Below, in pieces: positions 34,508 to 42,390 of a stretch of 64,000 bases of DNA. Both the position numbers and the translations under genes were made by a program. Within the stretch, counting starts at the first letter, position 1. The number at the start of each line of letters is the position of its first letter. Under the pieces are notes generated by a model. The model searched no databases, had not been told where the DNA came from, and saw only the letters and a list, made by a program, of their open reading frames with translations. Origin of the DNA: Cohaesibacter celericrescens (GTDB taxonomy: Bacteria > Pseudomonadota > Alphaproteobacteria > Rhizobiales > Cohaesibacteraceae); contig NZ_PKUQ01000013.1 in assembly GCF_002866925.1 (NCBI RefSeq), positions 1 to 64,000 of the forward strand, given 5' to 3'.

Positions 34508-35767
34508 ATGCCTGAAAATGCAATCACCCAAGACGATCGGGAAATCTTTTATACGGCGGTGGCCGATCAGACTGAATTTCCTGTCACATTCAAATTTCAG
34601 CAAAATCAGGATCTGGAAGTTGGTACCGTCGCTGAAGATGGCGCCTTCACCGAGCTTTCACTGGGTGCTGACTATCAGGTGAGTGGTGCTGAAGGCGACA
34701 ATGGCGGCAATGTCTCGTTGGTGGTGCCGGCCACAGATGACACACTCTACCGCATACGCGGCAAAGCCACTCTCGAACTCAATAAAAAACTGACTGGCGC
34801 GCGCTATAGTCCAGCAACGACCAACAGTCTATTCGAACGCTGTCTTATCTGGATCGTAGAAAATACGCGTGACGTTGGAGCGGTTAATGCCATCATTGAT
34901 ACTCTCTCGAATATCACACTTCCTGCACTGAATGCACTTGGCGTCACCATGGGTGAACAGGTCACGGCAGCAACTCAGGCAAAGACTGACACTCAAGATA
35001 TTCGGGATGAAGTCATTGATCTAAAAAAAGCAGCAGAGGACGCCGCTGAAGCTGCAGAAGAGGCAACCCCGCCTTTCCCGATTTCGCAAGTTATAGATCT
35101 GCAAGATGGGTTAGATGGCAAAGCTGAAGCAACCCATAATCACGCGATTTCCGATATTACAAACGTTCATTCAAATTTTAATCTGGAAGCTGGCACGTTT
35201 GTTACAAGCGTTCCAGTGCTTCGTGTGCTGACATCCAGCACCACTTGGGCTAAGCCGGCAAAACTAGCCTATCTCGTCATTGAAGTTTGGGGTGGCGGCG
35301 CTGCCGGCGGAGCAAGTGGCACAGGTGGAGGCACCACATCTTTTGGCGCTCATGCCATAGCAACTGGTGGTGCGACAGTGGGGTCAAATGCAAATAACAC
35401 CTACCCGTCACGGGGTGGAGTTGGTACGTCGGGCGATGTTCTTCTGCGAGGCCAATCGGGTGGTAGCATGGGCGCATCTGGATATGGTGGCATGGCAGGG
35501 TCAGCACCCAGAGGCGGCGGCGGTGGCGGTTACCAATATCCCGTAGGGACTGCAATCCATGACGGTGGTGAATTTGGTGGAGGTGGTGCATCCAGTACCA
35601 CCGGCAAGGGACATGGCGGTGGCGGCGGTTACGCCATGGCTATTGTAGATGCAGATAATTTGAGCGCGACAGAGTTAGTAACTGTAGGCGCAGGGGGCAC
35701 TCCAGATGGCACAAACGGTGCCGGTGGTGCCGGTGGCGTGATTGTTACGGAGTATTACAATGGTTAA
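34508..35767 (+). CDS. Tail fibre with T7-like anchor and glycine-rich tip
   Basis: A 419-residue protein starting at 34508 after GGGGAAC; longer frames begin inside the previous gene. Residues 1-130 (YTAVADQTEFPVTFKFQ) match the T7 gp17 tail-binding domain. A helical stretch (EVIDLKKAAEDAAEAAEEA) and a THNHAISDIT motif like the His-x-His metal sites of fibre shafts follow. The last 170 residues are extremely Gly-rich (GGGAAGGASGTGGGT, RGGGGGGYQYP, GHGGGGGY), like the polyglycine-helix adhesin tips of some enterophages. The tip probably binds the host receptor. Confidence 0.8.
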   Translation: MPENAITQDDREIFYTAVADQTEFPVTFKFQQNQDLEVGTVAEDGAFTELSLGADYQVSGAEGDNGGNVSLVVPATDDTLYRIRGKATLELNKKLTGARYSPATTNSLFERCLIWIVENTRDVGAVNAIIDTLSNITLPALNALGVTMGEQVTAATQAKTDTQDIRDEVIDLKKAAEDAAEAAEEATPPFPISQVIDLQDGLDGKAEATHNHAISDITNVHSNFNLEAGTFVTSVPVLRVLTSSTTWAKPAKLAYLVIEVWGGGAAGGASGTGGGTTSFGAHAIATGGATVGSNANNTYPSRGGVGTSGDVLLRGQSGGSMGASGYGGMAGSAPRGGGGGGYQYPVGTAIHDGGEFGGGGASSTTGKGHGGGGGYAMAIVDADNLSATELVTVGAGGTPDGTNGAGGAGGVIVTEYYNG

Positions 35768-36191
35768 GTCTGCAAAAATTGAAGATGGTGTTGTGACTAA
35801 TGTTATCGTCGGACTATTGCTTGACCACATTAAAATTCCAGAAGAGCAGCAAGTTGGCATTGGATGGTCTTGGAATGATGTAGAAGGTTTTTCAGCACCC
35901 GCCGAGCCTGCCTTAGACCCATTAACTGTCGCTGATTTTGAAGCCGCCATCCAATCTCTTATTGATGAAACAGCGGTAGCCAAGCTTTATGCCAGCGGGG
36001 TTGCTCTGGCCTCTTACGCAAATTCTACTAACCCGCAATGGGCCGCTGAAGCGGCAATCTTCATCGCTTGGCGTGACGCTGTTTGGCTGCACTCGTATTC
36101 TGAAATGGCTAAGGTGCAGGCGGGTACAAGAGCTATGCCTACAATTGACGAAATCCTAGCAGAGCTGCCAGCCATCAATTGGCCTGATTAA
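35760..36191 (+). CDS. Probable tail fibre assembly/chaperone protein
   Basis: A 143-residue protein overlapping the fibre stop by eight bases, the usual place of a fibre chaperone (Tfa-like). It starts MVKSAKIEDGVVTNVIVG, a strand pattern common in such proteins, and contains WSWNDVEGFSAPAEP followed by a helical C-terminus. Likely helps fold or trimerise the fibre tip. Family pattern is only partly clear. Confidence 0.55.
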   Translation: MVKSAKIEDGVVTNVIVGLLLDHIKIPEEQQVGIGWSWNDVEGFSAPAEPALDPLTVADFEAAIQSLIDETAVAKLYASGVALASYANSTNPQWAAEAAIFIAWRDAVWLHSYSEMAKVQAGTRAMPTIDEILAELPAINWPD

Positions 36192-36286
36192 TCCCAGTAG
36201 GAAGTTCAATAGCAATCGGGGGAAGTTGACGAGCCAAAAGACCAGATATTCTAAACGCATGACAGTGACAATCTTGGAGAAGCGTC

Positions 36287-36961
36287 ATGCGCAAAATTTA
36301 TGAACTCATTTGGCATTGCACAGCGACACCCGAAGGGCGTGAAGTTTCGGTAGCAGAAATTGATAGTTGGCACAAACAGCGCGGCTGGAACGGCATTGGC
36401 TATCACAAGGTTATCCATCTTGACGGCAGCGTTTCGTCGGGCCGCCCACTTTGGAAAATGGGTGCTCATGTGCGGGGGCATAACCGTGGAACCATCGGCT
36501 ATGTTTATGTTGGTGGGTTGGACAGTCACAAACGGCCAAAGGATACGCGGACTGAGGCACAGAAACGAACCATGATCCGGTTAAGCCAGGAAGCTGTTCG
36601 TGATCATGGCGTCAGAAAAATCTCTGGTCATCGCGATTATGCCGCCAAGGCTTGTCCGTGTTTTGATGCATCGGGTGAATATCGCTGGATTACAAATGGC
36701 TTCCCAAAAAACGATCCGGTAAAATTGACCAGCTCACGCACGATGAAAGGCAGCACAACGGCCTTGGTCGGCGGGGCAGGGCTGTCTCTCAATGATGGCA
36801 TCGATCTGTTTTATGAGATCCAGAATGGGTTTGATCAAATTCAAATTGGTTCAATCATTGGTACTGCCGTTGGTTTGGCGATCATATGCGGGGCTGCCTA
36901 TGCGCTCTATGCACGGTGGGACGATGCCGGACGGCCAACACCGACGGAAATTTTCACATGA
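36287..36961 (+). CDS. T7-type endolysin (N-acetylmuramoyl-L-alanine amidase) with C-terminal membrane segment
   Basis: A 224-residue amidase that cleaves the bond between muramic acid and the stem peptide. The active site is colinear with T7 lysozyme at a constant offset of seven: zinc ligands H10, H115, C123 and catalytic Y39, K121 correspond to T7 H17, H122, C130, Y46, K128. After the catalytic domain (to about 150) come a linker and a hydrophobic helix (residues about 186-206, SIIGTAVGLAIICGAAYALYA), absent from T7 lysozyme; it may tether the enzyme to the inner membrane. GGAGAAG precedes the ATG. Its stop overlaps the spanin gene. Confidence 0.9.
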   Translation: MRKIYELIWHCTATPEGREVSVAEIDSWHKQRGWNGIGYHKVIHLDGSVSSGRPLWKMGAHVRGHNRGTIGYVYVGGLDSHKRPKDTRTEAQKRTMIRLSQEAVRDHGVRKISGHRDYAAKACPCFDASGEYRWITNGFPKNDPVKLTSSRTMKGSTTALVGGAGLSLNDGIDLFYEIQNGFDQIQIGSIIGTAVGLAIICGAAYALYARWDDAGRPTPTEIFT

Positions 36962-37206
36962 TGAATATGCTCGCCTGGTTGGTCGGATCCAGATTAGGTC
37001 GTTGGGTTGCATCAGCTCTCGTTGTCATTGCTCTAGTCGGGTATGTCGCCCTTTCGTTCTATCGCCGTGGCCTAAACGCAGAACAAACCAAACGAACAGC
37101 CAAAGCCCTTAAGCGACTTAAAGAAAGGATCGGGACAGATGAGACTATTCGTCGTATGCCTGTTGATGAGCGTCGCAAGCGCCTGTCAGACGACTGGGGA
37201 TCCTGA
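36958..37206 (+). CDS. Inner-membrane spanin-like protein (Rz-like)
   Basis: An 82-residue protein starting at the ATGA overlap with the endolysin. One transmembrane segment (residues about 16-36, WVASALVVIALVGYVALSF) is followed by a basic helical tail (AEQTKRTAKALKRLKERIG). This is the i-spanin design, and the next gene overlaps it in another frame and encodes a lipoprotein. The pair would disrupt the outer membrane in the last lysis step. The tail is short compared with lambda Rz. Confidence 0.65.
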   Translation: MMNMLAWLVGSRLGRWVASALVVIALVGYVALSFYRRGLNAEQTKRTAKALKRLKERIGTDETIRRMPVDERRKRLSDDWGS

Positions 37207-37342
37207 TTGTGGCGGACTGTCGCCTATTATCCCCAAAAAAGAAGATGTCTCAAAACTGCCCGATCACCTGGTCGATCAGATCCTGATCAATAATGAAACG
37301 GGGCGTAAAAATTGTGGCTGGAAGCGGAATGGTGAACGATAG
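37139..37342 (+). CDS. Outer-membrane lipoprotein spanin-like protein (Rz1-like)
   Basis: A 67-residue protein with a lipoprotein signal (MRLFVVCLLMSVASAC), lipidated at C16. It overlaps the i-spanin gene by 68 bases in another frame, the classic Rz/Rz1 nested arrangement. The mature part contains SPIIPKKEDVSKLPDHL and a C-terminal ETGRKNCGW. It should sit in the outer membrane and join the i-spanin across the periplasm. Confidence 0.7.
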   Translation: MRLFVVCLLMSVASACQTTGDPDCGGLSPIIPKKEDVSKLPDHLVDQILINNETGRKNCGWKRNGER

Positions 37343-37344
37343 AT

Positions 37345-37539
37345 ATGTTGGAGATGACAACCAAAGATTTCGCCTATTTCATAGGATTAGCGATAGCCGT
37401 TGCGGGTTCTCATTTTATGTTACGGGCAAAAGTCATGGTGCTGGAAGAACGGCTAAAAGGCTATTCAAAGGCAATGCAGCGCATATTTGACACGCTTGAG
37501 CGTATAGAAACAAAGCTTGATGATAAGGCTGACAAATAG
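37345..37539 (+). CDS. Small membrane protein, possible holin
   Basis: A 64-residue protein with one hydrophobic helix (FAYFIGLAIAVAGSHFML) and a C-terminal helix with heptad pattern (VLEERLKGYSKAMQRIFDTLERIETKL). It starts two bases after the o-spanin stop, and small one-helix proteins of this type act as holins or holin-like proteins in other alphaproteobacterial phages. No direct proof. Last gene of the late operon. An ATG at 37354 is a possible alternative start. Confidence 0.55.
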   Translation: MLEMTTKDFAYFIGLAIAVAGSHFMLRAKVMVLEERLKGYSKAMQRIFDTLERIETKLDDKADK

Positions 37540-37566
37540 ATTGAAATCCCTAATTGTTACCCTTAA

Positions 37567-37628
37567 AAGAGGCCTTCAAAGATGCAAAGTCTCATATGAG
37601 ACATGAGACGGCCTTTTTAGCGTCTCAC
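37567..37628. promoter_or_regulatory. Right attachment arm repeats and late-operon hairpin
   Basis: AAAGTCTCAT (37586-37595) is an exact copy of 871-880. It forms the palindrome GTCTCATATGAGAC (37589-37602); ATGAGAC is repeated in tandem (37596-37602, 37603-37609), and GTCTCAC lies at 37622-37628. The segment is bracketed by AGGCC (37570-37574) and GGCCTTTTT (37610-37618), which can form a terminator-like stem for the late operon. Arm-type integrase binding is inferred from the shared repeats at both ends. Confidence 0.5.
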
Positions 37629-37671
37629 AGTACCAATTAAGAAGCTAAATAAATATTTAGTTTCAAATAGT

Positions 37672-37712
37672 TGGCCCCTTAGCTCAGTTGGATAGAGCAG
37701 CTGACTTCTAAT
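37672..37712 (+). other. attR: phage-supplied 5' half of tRNA-Arg
   Basis: The 41 bases are identical to attL (762-802) and end one base after the anticodon loop. Because the orphan 5' half is at the left end, the 5' half of the working tRNA at the right end is the phage copy. The AT-rich stretch before it (37640-37670) must supply its promoter; I see no strong -35 there. Confidence 0.8.
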
Positions 37713-37749
37713 CAGCAGGTCGCACGTTCGAATCGTGCAGGGGTCACCA
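37673..37749 (+). tRNA. tRNA-Arg(UCU), rebuilt by the prophage
   Basis: A full cloverleaf: acceptor GGCCCCT with AGGGGTC, D stem GCTC/GAGC, anticodon stem GCTGA/TCAGC, loop CTTCTAA with anticodon TCT at 37707-37709, a T arm with GTTCGAATC, and encoded CCA (37747-37749). Its first 40 bases are of phage origin and the rest chromosomal. It reads AGA codons. Converges with the gene at 37768. Confidence 0.95.
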
Positions 37750-37767
37750 CTTCCTTCAATATATGTG

Positions 37768-38619
37768 TCATGCATTCCGCTGTTGCTTGAAATGATCCAG
37801 CAGGCTTTTGCAACCATGTTGCTCGCCAACCATATGCATTCCCATCGCACACAAGAAGAACTGAATTGGTCCATGGAACGACAAAGGTGTAATTTTGGGT
37901 AAAACCCAAAGCGCGCAACGACGGATAGCATCAGGCAGATAGCTGATTTTTGCAGGTTTACCCAATGCATCAAAGGCCAACGATGCAAGCTCTGTATGGG
38001 TAAAGATATCAGGTCCCCCGACATCTAACCAATCTTTCTCAGAAGCAATTGTTTGTGCTGTGGCCGCCGCCAGATCCTCTCCATCAATAGGATTGATTTG
38101 ATGTGATCCCTTACCAAACAGCCACACCCGACCCGCGCGGGCCATCGTCAAAAAATCGGACATATCAGAGAAATAGCCGCTGGGTGCAATCACTGTACTT
38201 TCGATGGGGGACGAAACCAAACAATCGACAAACGCCTGTTTAGCAGAGACCAACGCGACATTTGTCATTTTATCACCATTCAGAACGTGAATATAACCAA
38301 ATCTTTTGACACCTGAAGCTATGGCTTCTTGCAGAAGGTTTATGTTTGCCTGAAAATCGACGTCTTGATAACGAAGACCGTCCCGCTGTCGGGTTATACC
38401 TAACGATGAAATGACCAAATCGCATCCGCTCATGATGCCAGTGAGTGTTTCCGGGCAGGTGGCTTCCGCTTCAACGAACGCGTCAGCAACAAGTCCCGTG
38501 TGTCGGGCACGCGCACTATCTCTTACTAACGCTCGTACCGACCATCCCCTCTTTTGATACTCACGGCACAAATGACGGCCAAGATAGCCTGTAGAACCAG
38601 CAATAAATACAGTTGGCAT
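37768..38619 (-). CDS. NAD(P)-binding SDR/NmrA-like protein
   Basis: A 283-residue protein of the atypical short-chain dehydrogenase group. The N-terminus MPTVFIAGSTGYLGRHLC has the GxxGxxG nucleotide-binding motif; LVISSLGITRQRDG and the ALVSAKQAFVDCL region follow the NmrA/complex-I NDUFA9-like pattern, without a clear Y-x3-K catalytic pair. The C-terminus has a hydrophobic stretch (ALWVLPKITPLSFHGP). Function may be regulatory or a dehydrogenase. The start at 38619 is preferred to 38640 because the extra residues do not belong to the family. Confidence 0.75.
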   Translation of the reverse strand: MPTVFIAGSTGYLGRHLCREYQKRGWSVRALVRDSARARHTGLVADAFVEAEATCPETLTGIMSGCDLVISSLGITRQRDGLRYQDVDFQANINLLQEAIASGVKRFGYIHVLNGDKMTNVALVSAKQAFVDCLVSSPIESTVIAPSGYFSDMSDFLTMARAGRVWLFGKGSHQINPIDGEDLAAATAQTIASEKDWLDVGGPDIFTHTELASLAFDALGKPAKISYLPDAIRRCALWVLPKITPLSFHGPIQFFLCAMGMHMVGEQHGCKSLLDHFKQQRNA

Positions 38620-38818
38620 ATCACTCTCACGATAAAGCAAAAAAACATGGATAGATCAGAGACAGCAGGTATCAAGATAAAATTCAATCTTTAGACTGCG
38701 CGCTGTTCACATTAGAATTTGCATCAACACTGTGCAATGGCGATCAAATCCGCTATGACGAACGAAGATCGTACTTAAGCTCAATCGAGCCCACAGCCAG
38801 AGACCCAAAGAGACAACT

Positions 38819-40582
38819 ATGTCAGACCTCGGCCCTTTTCCGCATGATCCAAATTACGCCAACGAGCAACCCCATTGGCATGAGCAAAGGCCGCGTTCGC
38901 AGGAAGAACCAGATTGGATCACCTCCCTCAGTGATGCTATTGAAAGCGGATTGAAATCCCTTTGTTCTTCACGCCTGAAGGCGTTTTTCGCGTTAATGCT
39001 ATTTGCTTTGGTCTGCTTTCTACCCGGGTTCAATTCGATTCCTCCGGTGGATCGTGATGAACCCCGCTTTGCACAAGCGTCAAAACAAATGATGGAATCC
39101 GGCGACTATATCGACATTCGCTATCAAGACGGCACACGATATAAAAAACCGGTTGGCATTTACTGGCTTCAAGTCCTCAGTGCCACGGCGACAGGCATGA
39201 AAGAAGAGGCCCCTATTTGGGCTTTTCGCATTCCGTCACTGGTCGGTGCACTCTTAAGCGTCGGCTTTACATTTCTTATCGGCATGCGCATGGCCTCGGT
39301 ACGCGTTGGTTTTTTGGCGGGGCTCGGCATGGCTGCAGCGATTCTACTCGGTGTAGAAGCAAGACTAGCCAAAACGGATGCGATGCTGTTGGCGACGATT
39401 ATGGCTGTGCAATGGGTGCTATGGGAACTGTATGAAAATCGCACAGGACTAACCAAAGGGCAGGGCGTTCTATTCTGGTTTGCGCTTGGTGCCGGAGTTC
39501 TGATCAAAGGTCCAATCATTCTGATGGTAAGCGGTTTGACAATTGCCCTGCTGGCAATTCAAGAGCGCTCCATTGCCTGGCTCAAAGGCAGCCGTTGGAA
39601 AATCGGTTTTCCTTTATTCCTCCTCATCACACTTCCATGGTTCATCGCCATCGGCATTCATACCGATTGGGGCTTCTATCTGGAATCCATTGGCAAAGAT
39701 ATGATTGGTAAAGTAGCCTCTGGCAAGGAATCCCACGGAGCCCCTCCGGGCACTTATCTGGCGGCAACCATAGGGACATTCTGGCCCGTATCCGTATTTG
39801 TTATTTTGTCAGCGGTCTGGATTTGGAAGGAGCGAAAACAAAAAGCCGTGCGCTTTGCTCTTTCCTGGATTGTGCCTATCTGGATAATCTTTGAATTCGT
39901 CCCCACCAAATTACCGCACTATATTCTGCCCGTTTTGCCTGCACTCGCAATTTTGACTATGCTGGCTTTGGAGGCCCGCTCAACCAGCTGGACAAGGCTT
40001 TGGGGCAAAATCGTCGCGCTGCTTATTCCGATCGTGGCCATCATTCTTGGGCTGGGCGCTCCGATCGCATTGATCGTATTGGAAGGCTCCATAAACCCTG
40101 CGGCATTCGGTCTGGGCCTGGTCGCGGCCGGATTGGCCATGCTGAGCTACGCCATTTTGACGCGCGGTCGTGTAATGGCCGCTTTTGTCTTGGCCGCCAT
40201 GACTGGTCCAATTCTTTATCTCTCAATCCACGGAACAATTTTCCCCGCCTTTCATTCAGTTTGGCTATCGAACCAAATGGTTGAGGCTGCTGAAATCGTC
40301 AAGCCATGCGAAAGCACAGAGGTGGCTAGCGCAGGTTATGCCGAACCAAGTTTGGTCTTCTTGATGGGAACCGATACGGTGCTCACCGACGGTAAAAATG
40401 CGGGCCAGTTTCTGCTTGAAGCAGGATGCCGATTAGCCATTGTTGAGCGCGGTCAGGAAAAGGCGTTCTTCGATATTTTGGCTGAGAAACAGGCCAAGAT
40501 CGAAGAAGTGACCCGTGTGGAAGGGTATAAATTGAATGGCGGGAAATGGCAGTCCTTCGGCCTGTATCGGCTCAAAATGTAG
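38819..40582 (+). CDS. ArnT-like glycosyltransferase (GT39/GT83 type)
   Basis: A 587-residue integral membrane protein with about twelve hydrophobic segments. The first periplasmic loop carries PPVDRDEPRFAQASKQM, the catalytic D-E-x-R/Y motif of ArnT-like transferases, followed by KKPVGIYWLQ. These enzymes move a sugar from undecaprenyl phosphate to lipid A or another acceptor in the periplasm. The N-terminal 50 residues are an extra hydrophilic cytoplasmic part. First gene of a four-gene envelope cluster; the GT2 at 41578 could make its lipid-linked donor. Confidence 0.85.
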   Translation: MSDLGPFPHDPNYANEQPHWHEQRPRSQEEPDWITSLSDAIESGLKSLCSSRLKAFFALMLFALVCFLPGFNSIPPVDRDEPRFAQASKQMMESGDYIDIRYQDGTRYKKPVGIYWLQVLSATATGMKEEAPIWAFRIPSLVGALLSVGFTFLIGMRMASVRVGFLAGLGMAAAILLGVEARLAKTDAMLLATIMAVQWVLWELYENRTGLTKGQGVLFWFALGAGVLIKGPIILMVSGLTIALLAIQERSIAWLKGSRWKIGFPLFLLITLPWFIAIGIHTDWGFYLESIGKDMIGKVASGKESHGAPPGTYLAATIGTFWPVSVFVILSAVWIWKERKQKAVRFALSWIVPIWIIFEFVPTKLPHYILPVLPALAILTMLALEARSTSWTRLWGKIVALLIPIVAIILGLGAPIALIVLEGSINPAAFGLGLVAAGLAMLSYAILTRGRVMAAFVLAAMTGPILYLSIHGTIFPAFHSVWLSNQMVEAAEIVKPCESTEVASAGYAEPSLVFLMGTDTVLTDGKNAGQFLLEAGCRLAIVERGQEKAFFDILAEKQAKIEEVTRVEGYKLNGGKWQSFGLYRLKM

Positions 40583-40615
40583 CCCCAATCGGATTCAACT
40601 GGATCAAAACAGAGC

Positions 40616-41464
40616 ATGATAGCAATTTCGACCATCACTGATGCGTACCGGCGGCTTCGGCAGCAAATAAGTAGCTTTCGACGACTACTCTCCGTCCGTG
40701 GATTTCGCGTAAGGTCAGGTTACAACAATCCAGAAATAACCCACCCCAACTGGCAACTTATTATCGTTGTTGCTATCAGTCTGATCGGCCTAGGTTTCCT
40801 GTTTGCTGATGACGCGGCGGGGCATTGGAAATCAACCGTTTCACCGGAAATCTACCATTTTTTCCGGGCGCTCACCAGTCTTGGAAAATCGGAGATTTTG
40901 CTAATCCCCGCAGCATTGGCCATTTTGTGTCTGGGGCTGTTCCCGTGGCAATCTCTTCCCAAAGGGGCACAGGCTATTTTATGCCAATTCCAGATGCTCG
41001 GTCTTTATGTCGTTTTAGCAATTGCAGGGTCAGGTCTTACAAACAACCTGATTAAAATGACAATCGGCCGCGCTAGACCACGCCATTTTGAACAACTCGG
41101 TGCCTTTCATTTTGAGCCACCGGGCTTTTCATCAGGATTTCAAAGCTTTCCTTCCGGTCATTCAACAACAGCTGGCGCGATGGCAATCGTATTTATATTG
41201 CTCTTTCCCAAATTCAAATGGACTTGGCTCGCAATAGCCGCATGGATCGCTGGTTCAAGGGTAATTGTTGGTGCGCATTATCCTTCCGATTCTGTGGCTG
41301 GTTTTGTTTATGGCGCTTCATTTGCTTGGCTTCTGGCAGTTTGGTTTGCCAATCGCCGCCTTCTGTTTCGTGCGCAAGGCGGGTTAATCAGAATACCAAA
41401 AAATGGCGGACTTTCACTAACAGGGCTTTACAAAGCGCTTCACATGTTGCGACAAAAAGCCTAA
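40616..41464 (+). CDS. PAP2-family membrane phosphatase
   Basis: A 282-residue protein with five or six membrane segments and all three phosphatase motifs: KMTIGRARP (K-x6-RP), PSGHS, and SRVIVGAHYPSD (SR-x5-H-x3-D). Relatives remove phosphate from lipid A (LpxE/LpxF) or from undecaprenyl pyrophosphate. The surrounding lipid-A-type genes favour the former. It begins 33 bases after the transferase. Confidence 0.85.
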   Translation: MIAISTITDAYRRLRQQISSFRRLLSVRGFRVRSGYNNPEITHPNWQLIIVVAISLIGLGFLFADDAAGHWKSTVSPEIYHFFRALTSLGKSEILLIPAALAILCLGLFPWQSLPKGAQAILCQFQMLGLYVVLAIAGSGLTNNLIKMTIGRARPRHFEQLGAFHFEPPGFSSGFQSFPSGHSTTAGAMAIVFILLFPKFKWTWLAIAAWIAGSRVIVGAHYPSDSVAGFVYGASFAWLLAVWFANRRLLFRAQGGLIRIPKNGGLSLTGLYKALHMLRQKA

Positions 41465-41577
41465 GAGAAGGGCAACTTTGACGCATTTCCTATTCCGGTG
41501 GCACTGTCTGCAATTTGCATTGTTGATCATACCGAGACACGGAAGTATTTCGAAACAATCGAGTCAGGAACATATCT

Positions 41578-42348
41578 ATGTTAGCCAGCTTGCCACCTCT
41601 CGCCCATGCGCTAGAAGCGAGCGTCATCATTCCGTGTAAGAATGAAAGGGATAATCTCGCTTTTCTTATCGATGAGGTAGGAACCGCGCTAGAGGGGCGT
41701 TCGTTTGAGCTAATCATTGTCGATGATGGCTCTGATGATGACACAGATGTGCTCTTGAAAGACTACGCCAAGACACGTCCTTGGTTGCGCCACCTGCGGC
41801 ATGAAAAATCATGTGGCCAGTCCAATGCTGTTCGTACCGGTTTGCTCCATGCGCAAGGGGAGTTCATTGCCACGTTGGATGGTGATGGCCAGAATGATCC
41901 GTCATTTTTCCCCCAGATGATTGATGCCTTGAAAGCCGGTGGCCCAGACCATGCTCTTGCAGCAGGGCAGCGCATGAAGCGCACTGATGGTGCCATCAAG
42001 ATGGCATCGTCCCGTCTTGCAAACACGGTCCGTCAGGCAATGTTGAAAGACAACACTCGCGACTCCGGTTGCGGCCTCAAGGTTGTCCGTCGACAAGTCT
42101 TTCTCAACTTGCCTTTCTTTGAATCATGGCACCGTTTTTTGCCTGCACTTGTTGTACGGGAAGGGCTTAAAGTGGTTCATATCGATGTGATAGATCGCGG
42201 ACGCAGCCACGGCACATCGAAATACGGTATTTTTGATCGACTTTGGGTGGGAATAGTCGATTTGTTCGGCGTTCTCTGGTTGCGCAAACGCCGCAAAAAA
42301 ATTCCGACCATTTCAGAAATCAACCTGACAGCTGATAATAACAACTAG
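41578..42348 (+). CDS. Family 2 glycosyltransferase (DPM1/ArnC-like)
   Basis: A 256-residue protein with the GT-A fold motifs VIIPCKNERDNL, IIVDDGSDDDT and ATLDGDGQNDP. It resembles dolichyl/undecaprenyl-phosphate sugar synthases and has no C-terminal membrane helices, so it is the soluble type. It probably makes the undecaprenyl-phosphate sugar used by the transferase at 38819. The ATG at 41578 has no strong ribosome site; a start a few codons later cannot be excluded. Confidence 0.85.
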   Translation: MLASLPPLAHALEASVIIPCKNERDNLAFLIDEVGTALEGRSFELIIVDDGSDDDTDVLLKDYAKTRPWLRHLRHEKSCGQSNAVRTGLLHAQGEFIATLDGDGQNDPSFFPQMIDALKAGGPDHALAAGQRMKRTDGAIKMASSRLANTVRQAMLKDNTRDSGCGLKVVRRQVFLNLPFFESWHRFLPALVVREGLKVVHIDVIDRGRSHGTSKYGIFDRLWVGIVDLFGVLWLRKRRKKIPTISEINLTADNNN

Positions 42349-42390
42349 ACGAGTCAACCGTCAGCGCGCAGATATTGGAAAGTCCCTTCT

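Larger units (their letters stand above)
803..37712. mobile_element. Complete temperate podovirus-like prophage in tRNA-Arg(UCU)
   Basis: About 36.9 kb between two 41-bp direct repeats derived from the tRNA. The integrase lies next to the left end and points outward. Contents in order: integration genes, CI/Cro-type immunity region, replication genes, toxin-antitoxin pair, packaging and T7-like structural genes, fibre, lysis genes. No essential structural, packaging or lysis gene appears broken: all the large frames are open from a credible start to a stop, so the prophage may be inducible. Unlike lytic T7 relatives it has an integrase and repressor and lacks a single-subunit RNA polymerase. 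Accessory genes interrupt the early module (7105-8179) and the late module (18613-21765). Confidence 0.95.

Noticed and set aside
36220..36262. Promoter before the endolysin gene
   Set aside because: TTGACG is present but no -10 of acceptable quality follows at the right spacing.
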